From DAOUAJ01 sp034433615 (GTDB lineage: Bacteria > Chloroflexota > Anaerolineae > DUEN01), in contig DAOUAJ010000316.1 in assembly GCA_034433615.1 (NCBI GenBank), positions 1 through 13,054 of the forward strand: a stretch of 13,054 nucleotides of DNA, written 5' to 3'. Shown one piece after another: positions 1 through 5,550 of this stretch (positions within the stretch are counted from its first letter, which is position 1; every line of letters begins with the position of its first letter). The notes beneath the pieces are model-generated. The model saw only the letters and a program-made list of their open reading frames with translations. It was not told the DNA's origin and did no database searches. The position numbers and the translations under genes are program-made.

Positions 1-1
1 T

Positions 2-1054
2 CTCGTCCTGGCCAGCAGCCTGACCTTTGTCCAGGCGCTGCGGCGAGGAGGTCCCGGACGATGGGGGCTCTACTGGCTGTTGACGACCCTCTGTTTCTAT
101 GTGCACGTTTTGGCCGTGTTGGTTATCCCACTGCATGCGTTGTGGTTTGCTGCCGGTTGGCCGGGGAGCCGGCAGCAGTGGCGTGGGTACGCGGTCGCTT
201 TGGCCGGGCTGACACTCCCGTACCTGCCGCTGGTGTGGTGGCAGCTCAAACTGTGGCACTCCAGCAACTTTAACCCCGGATTCCCTTTCACACCTCTTGA
301 CCAGATGATCACAGTGCTCCTGTTCGGATTCGCCCGAGGGTTTTACCCGGCGTCCGATGTGTGGAGCGCGCTCCCCCTCATCTTCCTGACGCTGGCCGGA
401 GTGTGGATGGGTGACAGCCTGATTGACAGTGGGCGGGTGAGTCATCGCCTGGAGCCACTAGCCTGGCTGGTGCTGTGGCTTCTCTTTCCAGTGCTGGCCC
501 TGTTCGCCATCTCGCTGCGGGTGCCGCTGTTTACCGATCGTTACCTGATCTGGATTGCGCCCGCACTGTGGATCCTGGTTGCCCTGGGCGTGGTCGCCCT
601 GAGAAACTACAGCCGTTGGATCGCCCTGCTGGCGCTAGGCAGCGTCATTGCCCTCAACCTGTTGGCCATGAACTTCCAGACGCACACCTTCATCAAATCG
701 GACTTCCGGCAGGCTGCGGCGATGGTGGAGCGCCAACGCGGCCCGGACGACGTCGTCATGTTGATGATGCCGTACGTGCGCTACACTTACGCCTACTACG
801 CGGGCAACGACTTCCCCTCGATCGAGCCGCCTTATACTAACGCCGGTGCCACGCCTGCCCAGGTAGATGCAGAAATGCGCCAGAGATTGGCAGGCTGGCG
901 GGGGGTATGGCTGGTGTCCTCAGAAGAGGAGGCGTGGGACCGGCGCGGGCTGGTACGGGCCTGGCTGGAGGCTCACGGTCAGCCCACCGTGCAACAAAGC
1001 TTCGTGCGGGTGGAGGTGGTCCATTATCGCCTGCGCCAGGGCGACGAGGGATGA
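2..1054 (+). CDS. GT39-like membrane glycosyltransferase, C-terminal part (5' truncated)
   Basis: The reading frame is open from the first bases of the window, so the gene begins upstream and the internal ATG at 80 is not the true start. About 350 residues are visible. They form roughly six or seven hydrophobic membrane segments and then a soluble tail of about 125 residues. The segment RYLIWIAPALWILVALGV matches the pattern near the last membrane helices of GT39/PMT-2 family proteins, which transfer sugars from polyprenyl-phosphate donors on the outer face of the membrane. The tail begins near DFRQAAAMVERQ and continues through YVRYTYAYYAGND, a common C-terminal layout in bacterial family members. 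The catalytic acidic residues of GT39 proteins lie in the first extracytoplasmic loop, which is outside the window. Family members usually have about 500-600 residues, so a third or more is missing. The acceptor cannot be inferred. A 72-bp gap separates it from the next gene on the same strand. Confidence 0.75.
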   Translation, partial: LVLASSLTFVQALRRGGPGRWGLYWLLTTLCFYVHVLAVLVIPLHALWFAAGWPGSRQQWRGYAVALAGLTLPYLPLVWWQLKLWHSSNFNPGFPFTPLDQMITVLLFGFARGFYPASDVWSALPLIFLTLAGVWMGDSLIDSGRVSHRLEPLAWLVLWLLFPVLALFAISLRVPLFTDRYLIWIAPALWILVALGVVALRNYSRWIALLALGSVIALNLLAMNFQTHTFIKSDFRQAAAMVERQRGPDDVVMLMMPYVRYTYAYYAGNDFPSIEPPYTNAGATPAQVDAEMRQRLAGWRGVWLVSSEEEAWDRRGLVRAWLEAHGQPTVQQSFVRVEVVHYRLRQGDEG

Positions 1055-1076
1055 GTAACGAGGCAACGGGGCAGGC

Positions 1077-1100
1077 TTATTGCCTTATTGCCTTATCGCC
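1077..1100 (+). repeat. Three tandem copies of an 8-bp unit
   Basis: TTATTGCC occurs at 1077-1084 and 1085-1092, followed by TTATCGCC at 1093-1100. The array lies between the glycosyltransferase stop and the likely phospholipase start. It also contains the TTG at 1088 that would extend the phospholipase reading frame upstream. The repetition makes that early start less credible. Confidence 0.7.
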
Positions 1101-1126
1101 CAGATCCTGAAAATGTGAGTAGCCTC

Positions 1127-1972
1127 ATGATCGGCAGACTGGTTGACCTGGCAAGGGTCTTAACCAAACGAGTGCCGCGTCGGTGGCGGCGCCAGCCGCG
1201 CTGCGTGGGCCTGGTGCTGAGCGGCGGCGCGGTGCGCGGCATCGCTCATGTCGGTGTGTTGGAAGTGCTGGAAGAGGCGGGCATTCCCATCGGCTGTGTG
1301 GTTGGCGTCAGCGCGGGTGCGGCCGTGGGGGCTGCTTACTGCGCGGGGTTGCCCCCGACACAGCTCCAGGAGATCGCGCGCAACTTGCGTTGGACACACA
1401 TTAGCCGTGTCCAACGGCCCAGGCTGGGACTATTAGACATGAGCCCATTGGAAGACTACTTCAATGAGCTCCTCGGTGCGCAATTGACCTTTGCTGACCT
1501 GCGCATCCCATTTGCCGCAGTGGCTGCAGACATCGTGAACAACGAGCTGGTCGTGCTGCGTGAGGGCCTGTTGGCGCCAGCCGTGCGTGCCAGTTGCTCG
1601 GTGCCGGCCATCTTCAGCCCGGTGCGACTGAGCGGTCGCTTGCTAGTGGACGGAGGGCTGATCAACAACCTGCCGGTTTCTGTAGCTCGTGACCTGGGAG
1701 CCGATTACGTGATCGCTGTGGACTTGTTGTCGCACAGTGGACTTGGGCGAGAGCCGCGCAATCTGCTGGAGATGCTGACCGCCACGTTTTATACCCATAT
1801 GCTCGTCACCCACTCTGAGGCCAGGCAGGCTGACTGCCTGATCACGCCGGAGGTAACCCGGGTGGGGCTGACCGATTTCTCCAGCGCTCCGGTGTTGCTG
1901 GAGGCCGGCCGGGTTGCCGCCCGCGCCGCGCTCCCTCAATTGCGACATGACCTGCGCCACGCGTCATTCTGA
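1127..1972 (+). CDS. Patatin-like phospholipase / serine esterase (RssA-like)
   Basis: This 281-residue protein carries the full patatin signature. The oxyanion loop SGGAVRG is at about residues 32-38, the nucleophile elbow GVSAG has Ser62, and the Asp of the catalytic dyad lies in VDGG (Asp175). Family members hydrolyse acyl esters of phospholipids or other lipids with a Ser-Asp dyad. The size is typical of small bacterial RssA/YlbK-like members. The N-terminus is basic and not a clear signal peptide, so a cytoplasmic or membrane-peripheral location is likely. The ATG at 1127 is preferred. The frame is open further upstream, with GTG at 1115 and TTG at 1088, but the extra residues look non-conserved and fall in a tandem repeat. 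No strong ribosome-binding site settles the start. The last codons and the stop lie in an intergenic repeat beginning at 1963. The substrate is unknown. Confidence 0.88.
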   Translation: MIGRLVDLARVLTKRVPRRWRRQPRCVGLVLSGGAVRGIAHVGVLEVLEEAGIPIGCVVGVSAGAAVGAAYCAGLPPTQLQEIARNLRWTHISRVQRPRLGLLDMSPLEDYFNELLGAQLTFADLRIPFAAVAADIVNNELVVLREGLLAPAVRASCSVPAIFSPVRLSGRLLVDGGLINNLPVSVARDLGADYVIAVDLLSHSGLGREPRNLLEMLTATFYTHMLVTHSEARQADCLITPEVTRVGLTDFSSAPVLLEAGRVAARAALPQLRHDLRHASF

Positions 1973-2028
1973 GCCGCCTTCTGGCGTGGTGGGTCATTCC
2001 GAGCCGCCCTTTGGCGAGGAATCTCGCT
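1963..2028. repeat. Two tandem copies of a GTCATTC-GAGCCGCC intergenic repeat
   Basis: GTCATTCTGAGCCGCC starts at 1963 and GTCATTCCGAGCCGCC starts at 1993. Both continue into CTTCTGGCG or CTTTGGCG, and the second extends through AGGAATCTCGCT to 2028. Each copy can form a small CGCC/GGCG hairpin. The repeats fill the space between two convergent genes. Similar 'GTCATTC...GAGGAATCTC' elements are, from memory, common in intergenic regions of Chloroflexota and some other phyla. The first copy supplies the last two codons and the TGA stop (1970-1972) of the phospholipase gene. Confidence 0.75.
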
Positions 2029-2045
2029 CTTGCCATTCGATGGGC

Positions 2046-3563
2046 TCACCTCTGTGCGGATGCAAGATCCCGCAAGTACCCTTTCATAAGGGGCCATAGC
2101 CGTCTGTACGTTTCAAACCGGCTCTCATAGAGTCTTTGCCGCTTTGGATCCGGCTCGAAGGTCTGCTCCAGCCTCACCATAGCCTCGACACCGGCCTCGA
2201 AAGAAGGGAACACCTCTTTCCCGACTCCAGCGATAATCGCTGCTCCCAGGGCGCCTGCCTCGGTGATCTTTGGACGGACGAAGGGCCGACCCATGATGTC
2301 GGCACAGATCTGTATCCATGCGTCCGATTTGCTCCCGCCCCCTACTGCCCGGAAGTCAGTGATCTCGATCCCGGTTGGCGGGAGCGATTCGACGCACTCC
2401 TTCAGGTAGAACGTGGTCCCTTCGAGGATTCCCTTCAGGATGTCTCCCCTCGATGTCTCAAGCCGCAACCCGGCAACCACCCCGCAAGAGTCCGAGATGA
2501 ACTCCGGCGGCCCGGTGGTTGTGAAGTGCGGCAGGACCACGATACCGCTCGGTCCTTCTGGAATTTCCGCAAAGAGGTCTGGGTAAACGTCTCTTCCCGC
2601 CGCTTCCGCCTGTCGGTGCTCCGCGGCGGCAAAGGTGTCCCTGAACCACTTGACTATAGATCCGCCCTGGTTGTAAATGAAACTTACGTATTTCCCTGGC
2701 ACGGCGTGATGTTCCGTGTTCAGTCCCCGCTCGATCATCACGGTGGGTTCACGCCGCTCGCTGAATACGGGCGTGATACAAATAAAGGTGCCCATGCCAT
2801 ACACGGCGCGGCCTTCTTTGATCACACCACAGCCCACCGCGTTAGCGCACTGGTCGTGCGCACCGGTAACGATAGAGACGTTGGGCGGCAGGCCGAGTTC
2901 GCTGGCTACATGTTGAGAAACCGTGCCGATTATGGTGCCTGAAGGGGCGGTGTCAGGGAGTTTGGAGCGATCAAGCCCGGCCAGTTCCAGAATCTCCTCT
3001 GACCATACCTCCTGGTCAATGTCGAAAAGCAGGGTCCGGTTCGCCAGTGAGTAGTCCACAACGGGCTCTGCGCCGAGCATGAAAGAGACGAAGCTGCCCC
3101 AGAGGAGAAGCTTGTGTGCCCGCTCATAGAGATCAGGCCGATGCTCCTGGATCCACTTCAGCTTCGTCAGGCCGTAATGGTTGCCGAGCGTGTTCCCGTT
3201 GATCCGGTAGAGATGCTCATCCTCCAGGGCGCTGCTTAGACCCTCCAGATACTCCTCCCCTCGAGTATCGAAGTGCAAGATGGATGGACCGAGCACCTGG
3301 CGATCCTCCGTCACCGGAACCATGGCCTCGCCCAGAGACGATATAGCAAGGGCCTTGACCGGATCCGAGGCAGAGCTAGACACGACCTGGCTTATGGCTC
3401 TTTTGACTTTCACCCATACCTCAACCGCATCCAACTCCGCCCATCCCGGCTTTTGCCTTTGGATGTCGTACTCTTCATACGCGGACGCGAGCAAACGCCC
3501 CTCTTCAGAGAACAGGGCGACCTTGCACCCTGTGGTGCCTACGTCTATTCCGAGCAGACTCAC
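2046..3563 (-). CDS. FGGY-family carbohydrate kinase (xylulokinase-like)
   Basis: This 505-residue protein has the two-lobe FGGY layout. The N-terminal phosphate-binding motif LLGIDVGTTGCK is at residues 3-14. The catalytic Asp237 lies in GAHDQCANAVG, and the C-terminal FGGY signature is around GGGSKSDAWIQICADIMG (408-425). These enzymes phosphorylate a sugar or polyol with ATP. The overall pattern is closest to xylulokinase-like members, but the substrate cannot be named from sequence alone. The frame is open upstream to a GTG near 3614. The GTG at 3563 is chosen because AGGAGG (3570-3575) sits six bases before it and the kinase motif then begins at residue 3, as is usual. It lies downstream of a class II aldolase on the same strand, which suggests a phosphorylation step before aldol cleavage. 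The 363-bp gap has no evident promoter, so cotranscription with the aldolase is plausible but unproven. Confidence 0.88.
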   Translation of the reverse strand: MSLLGIDVGTTGCKVALFSEEGRLLASAYEEYDIQRQKPGWAELDAVEVWVKVKRAISQVVSSSASDPVKALAISSLGEAMVPVTEDRQVLGPSILHFDTRGEEYLEGLSSALEDEHLYRINGNTLGNHYGLTKLKWIQEHRPDLYERAHKLLLWGSFVSFMLGAEPVVDYSLANRTLLFDIDQEVWSEEILELAGLDRSKLPDTAPSGTIIGTVSQHVASELGLPPNVSIVTGAHDQCANAVGCGVIKEGRAVYGMGTFICITPVFSERREPTVMIERGLNTEHHAVPGKYVSFIYNQGGSIVKWFRDTFAAAEHRQAEAAGRDVYPDLFAEIPEGPSGIVVLPHFTTTGPPEFISDSCGVVAGLRLETSRGDILKGILEGTTFYLKECVESLPPTGIEITDFRAVGGGSKSDAWIQICADIMGRPFVRPKITEAGALGAAIIAGVGKEVFPSFEAGVEAMVRLEQTFEPDPKRQRLYESRFETYRRLWPLMKGYLRDLASAQR

Positions 3564-3569
3564 TTGCGC

Positions 3570-3575
3570 CCTCCT
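3570..3575 (-). promoter_or_regulatory. Ribosome-binding site deciding the kinase start
   Basis: Read on the minus strand this is a perfect AGGAGG, six bases before the GTG at 3563. It argues for that start over the upstream in-frame GTG near 3614. Confidence 0.75.
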
Positions 3576-3664
3576 CTTGCTGGCCCTCTCCTTCCCCCTG
3601 GCCCCCTCCCTCACAAGGATAGGTTTTCTGCGCCAGCATGCTCAGGCCCCATCGAGAGACGCCA

Positions 3665-3860
3665 GGGGGAGGCTTGTGAGGGATTCCCTCCTCCAAAGAA
3701 CTCTTTCTTCAGCCTCTTACCTGCTTTTGCTTCGCCTGGGGGTACCACCAAGGGCAGAGAAAGGGCAGGTAGAAAGCGAAAAGGAGGGGTTCCGTGGAGG
3801 GGGAACCCTCCACACCTCCCCGCTTGCTCCCTTCAGGGCAAAAAACCTACCCCAGAGAGG
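3665..3860 (+). repeat. Structured dispersed repeat, copy A
   Basis: This copy matches 5269-5494 in the same orientation through a series of shared blocks: GGGGGAGGC; CTCCTC; ACTCTTTC versus ACCTCTTTC; TTACCTGC; GGCAGGT; GGGTTC-GTGGAGGGGGAAC; and AAAAACCTACCC...GAGAGG. Inside it, TACCTGC (3719 onward) pairs with GCAGGTA. GTGGAGGG (3794-3801) pairs perfectly with CCCTCCAC (3806-3813) across a GGAA tetraloop. An alternative GGGTTCC/GGAACCC pairing overlaps that hairpin. No coding potential, terminal inverted repeats or target-site duplication are obvious. It could be a miniature mobile element, a REP-like element or a structured-RNA motif. Confidence 0.7.
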
Positions 3861-3926
3861 CCCCCCCTCTCCCACGCATATGCCCTCTCCCACGTGGAGG
3901 GTTGGGGATGGGTGAGGGCCTGAAAT

Positions 3927-4832
3927 CTACCCCACCACCAGCTTCCTGGTTCCGGCCAGGCCGAAATAATCCCGAATAAGCCAGCAAGTGCGTTCATATA
4001 CCGCATCCTGGGCTACAGCCACACTTCCCGATCCTCTCAGGGCTGACTCGTAGGCCTGTCGGATTTCAGTGCCGATATTCACCTTAGCGATGCCCTTCTT
4101 GATCGCGGCGAGCAGGTACTCCTGCTTCACCCCGGAGCCGCCATGCAGGACCAGCGGTATACCGGTCGCCTGACGGAGCCTCTCAAGATGGTCGAGGTTC
4201 AGCCTGGCCTCGACCTTTTTCTTGTCCTTCAGTACACCAGAAACCGCCCCGTGGATGTTCCCTATGGCCACTGAGAGCCAGTCGCAGCCGGTCTCCTGCA
4301 CAAAACGTTCCGCCTTCTTGACATCTGTGAAGCCCAGGCCCGACTCGAAGAGTTCCTCGTAGGGAGGGAGAGGTCCCGCTTCATGTCCCAGCACCGCCCC
4401 AAGCTCAGCCTCGCACGGTACGCCCGCCTGGTGAGCGAGATCAACTACCTGCCGCGTGGCCTTGATATTCCTCTCCAGGTCCAGGCGCGAGCCATCCACC
4501 ATCACGGACTGGTAACCCAGCCCGATCGCCTCCCGAATGATCGAGAGGTAATCCACCTCCAGGTTGTCCTCGTCAATCACCGGTACATGATCCAGGTGGA
4601 TTCGGACGTAGTCAGGCTCGTTCCAATTCATAAACTCCTCCATGACGGCGGCCGGGCTTTGAGCCTCAAACCTGATCCACTCCAAGCGCGCCGTTTCGAT
4701 CAGCGCGAAGCAATCCTGATCCACCACGGCCCGGATCACCGGCTGGATCATCGGGAGGTACGGTACGTTGAAGGCTGGGATCACCACGCCCGCCTTGTAG
4801 GCGTTGTTGACGATGTCAGCAGTACTTTGCAT
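3927..4832 (-). CDS. Class II (zinc-dependent) ketose-bisphosphate aldolase, FbaA/GatY/KbaY family
   Basis: This 301-residue protein has the family's usual length and motifs. PAFNV is at residues 19-23. The HLDH motif carries Asp81 (proton transfer) and His82 (zinc). Glu143 is in EAELG, His194 (zinc) in GNIHG and His230 (zinc) in LVLHGGSG. The phosphate-binding stretch is KVNIGTEI near 250-257. Class II aldolases reversibly cleave ketose 1-phosphates or 1,6-bisphosphates to dihydroxyacetone phosphate and an aldehyde. Some motifs deviate from glycolytic enzymes (GNIHG rather than the common GTAHG-like form; NIGTE rather than NVATD), which points to a catabolic relative rather than housekeeping fructose-bisphosphate aldolase. 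The ATG at 4832 follows GGAGG (4840-4844) by seven bases. A near-consensus promoter lies about 50 bases upstream (4885-4913). The neighbouring FGGY kinase suggests the pair degrades a specific sugar, which I cannot identify. Confidence 0.87.
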   Translation of the reverse strand: MQSTADIVNNAYKAGVVIPAFNVPYLPMIQPVIRAVVDQDCFALIETARLEWIRFEAQSPAAVMEEFMNWNEPDYVRIHLDHVPVIDEDNLEVDYLSIIREAIGLGYQSVMVDGSRLDLERNIKATRQVVDLAHQAGVPCEAELGAVLGHEAGPLPPYEELFESGLGFTDVKKAERFVQETGCDWLSVAIGNIHGAVSGVLKDKKKVEARLNLDHLERLRQATGIPLVLHGGSGVKQEYLLAAIKKGIAKVNIGTEIRQAYESALRGSGSVAVAQDAVYERTCWLIRDYFGLAGTRKLVVG

Positions 4833-4884
4833 TCGTTATCCTCCGGGGGTATCCACCCAGCCCAGCAGTTGAAACTCAGGCATC

Positions 4885-4913
4885 ATTGTAGTCAATGGCC
4901 TCTGATAGGTCAA
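4885..4913 (-). promoter_or_regulatory. Sigma-70-type promoter for the aldolase-kinase genes
   Basis: On the minus strand, TTGACC (4913-4908) and TACAAT (4890-4885) are separated by exactly 17 bases. Each hexamer matches the bacterial consensus at five of six positions. Transcription would start near 4878, giving a leader of about 45 bases before the ATG at 4832. Confidence 0.6.
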
Positions 4914-4941
4914 CTTTTTCTTCTGTCCTGAAAATAGCAGT

Positions 4942-4980
4942 CAGCGATCAGCGATTAGCAATCAGCGATCAGCGATCAGC
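4942..4980 (+). repeat. Heptanucleotide tandem repeat (CAGCGAT)n
   Basis: Five consecutive 7-bp units start at 4942, 4949, 4956, 4963 and 4970. Four are CAGCGAT and the middle one is the variant TAGCAAT. A partial CAGC follows. The array is intergenic and just upstream of the minus-strand promoter. Heptad periodicity of this kind resembles the short tandem repeats described in cyanobacterial intergenic regions, but no relationship is implied. Confidence 0.8.
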
Positions 4981-5052
4981 CACTCTGGTTGGAGGCTGAC
5001 GGCTGCTTGTGGCCCGCACTTGTGGTCTTCGCCTCTCAGAAGACCATGGGCT

Positions 5053-5090
5053 AAAAGCTGACAGCTAACTGCTGACGGCTGACCGCTTTT
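5053..5090 (+). repeat. Inverted heptad repeat cluster bounded by AAAAGC/GCTTTT
   Basis: Units of the form GCTGACN or GCTAACT recur every 7 bases from 5057. They are roughly the reverse complement of the heptads at 4942-4980, so the two clusters could pair across a loop of about 70 bases. AAAAGC (5053-5058) and GCTTTT (5085-5090) form an inverted repeat at the edges of the cluster. Confidence 0.6.
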
Positions 5091-5160
5091 CATCCGCCGT
5101 GGCGCCGCCTCCGGTATAAGGAACTGGCCTGGACTTCCACACCCCGGAGCGTCTAACTGT

Positions 5161-5189
5161 TTGACCGATTCCCCTCATTGACGTAAAAT
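5161..5189 (+). promoter_or_regulatory. Sigma-70-type promoter, probably for the BNR protein gene
   Basis: TTGACC (5161-5166) and TAAAAT (5184-5189) are separated by exactly 17 bases. Each matches the consensus at five of six positions. Transcription would start near 5196, giving a leader of about 355 bases before the ATG at 5551. That leader contains structured repeat copy B. Confidence 0.5.
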
Positions 5190-5268
5190 GAAGTTTATTC
5201 CCAAGGGAAGGCGAGAGGGATCGGTCAGCCAGCCGGTCCATCTCGTTTTTCAGCTTCAAGCGCCTTTT

Positions 5269-5494
5269 GGGGGAGGCCTGGAGGGGCGGAACGCTCCTCT
5301 GGCCCATACGGGCCACAGGCAGAAAAACCTCTTTCCAGCCCTTTACCTGCCCGTCTTGGCTCTCAGTCCTCAGAATGGGACCAAGAGCGGGCAGGTGAGC
5401 CGCTGAAGTAAAGGGTTCTGTGGAGGGGGAACCCTCCACACCACCCCGTTCGGACAGGAGATAGCTGTGGCTGAAAAAACCTACCCTTGAGAGG
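5269..5494 (+). repeat. Structured dispersed repeat, copy B
   Basis: This copy shares ordered sequence blocks with 3665-3860. The hairpin GTGGAGGG (5420-5427), GGAA loop, CCCTCCAC (5432-5439) is identical to that in copy A. The outer stem is longer here: ACCTGCCCG-TCTTGG pairs with CCAAGA-GCGGGCAGGT (about 5344-5397) with one unpaired base. A further CTACC/GGTAG stem lies at 5481-5497, extending just past the repeat. The copy ends about 45 bases before the ribosome-binding site of the BNR gene and would be transcribed in its leader. Confidence 0.7.
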
Positions 5495-5538
5495 TAGTGC
5501 TCCCCCCATCATGTGTTACGTGCAGAGAAAAGACCATC

Positions 5539-5544
5539 AGGAGG
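5539..5544 (+). promoter_or_regulatory. Ribosome-binding site deciding the BNR protein start
   Basis: AGGAGG lies six bases before the ATG at 5551. That ATG is directly followed by a signal-peptide-like sequence, which argues against the in-frame GTG at 5497. Confidence 0.8.
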
Positions 5545-5550
5545 AACAAA

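Larger units (their letters stand above)
3564..3926. other. Intergenic gap between aldolase and kinase genes
   Basis: This 363-bp gap holds no supportable gene. The long plus-strand reading frames across it are antisense to the kinase and rich in Pro/Arg low-complexity sequence. About 196 bp of it (3665-3860) is one copy of a structured repeat also found at 5269-5494. The rest, 3861-3926, is C- and G-rich with short reiterated words such as CCCTCTCCCACG. I saw no good minus-strand promoter for the kinase. Confidence 0.7.
4833..5550. other. Divergent intergenic region between aldolase and BNR genes
   Basis: This 718-bp region contains no supportable gene. It holds a minus-strand promoter (4885-4913), heptanucleotide repeats (4942-4980) with an inverted counterpart (5053-5090), a plus-strand promoter (5161-5189) and a second copy of the structured repeat (5269-5494). 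The short reading frames across it are low-complexity and overlap these repeats. Confidence 0.7.

Noticed and set aside
80..1054. ATG at 80 as a true gene start for the glycosyltransferase
   Set aside because: The frame is open to the window's left edge and the upstream translation is continuous with a membrane protein, so the gene is truncated rather than starting here.
2136..2942. Plus-strand open frame (268 codons) antisense to the FGGY kinase
   Set aside because: It lies entirely within the kinase gene on the opposite strand and shows no recognisable motif, whereas the kinase frame has all FGGY signatures.
3273..3923. Overlapping plus-strand open frames across the kinase start and the intergenic gap
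   Set aside because: They run from antisense kinase sequence into the structured repeat, encode Pro/Arg/Ser-rich low-complexity sequence and have no start signal.
4942..4980. CRISPR-like array
   Set aside because: The units are 7 bp and directly abutting, with no spacers, so this is a microsatellite-like repeat.
5065..5439. Minus-strand 124-codon and plus-strand 72-codon frames in the divergent intergenic region
   Set aside because: Both overlap the promoter and structured repeat copy B and have no domain, no ribosome-binding site and no coding-like composition.
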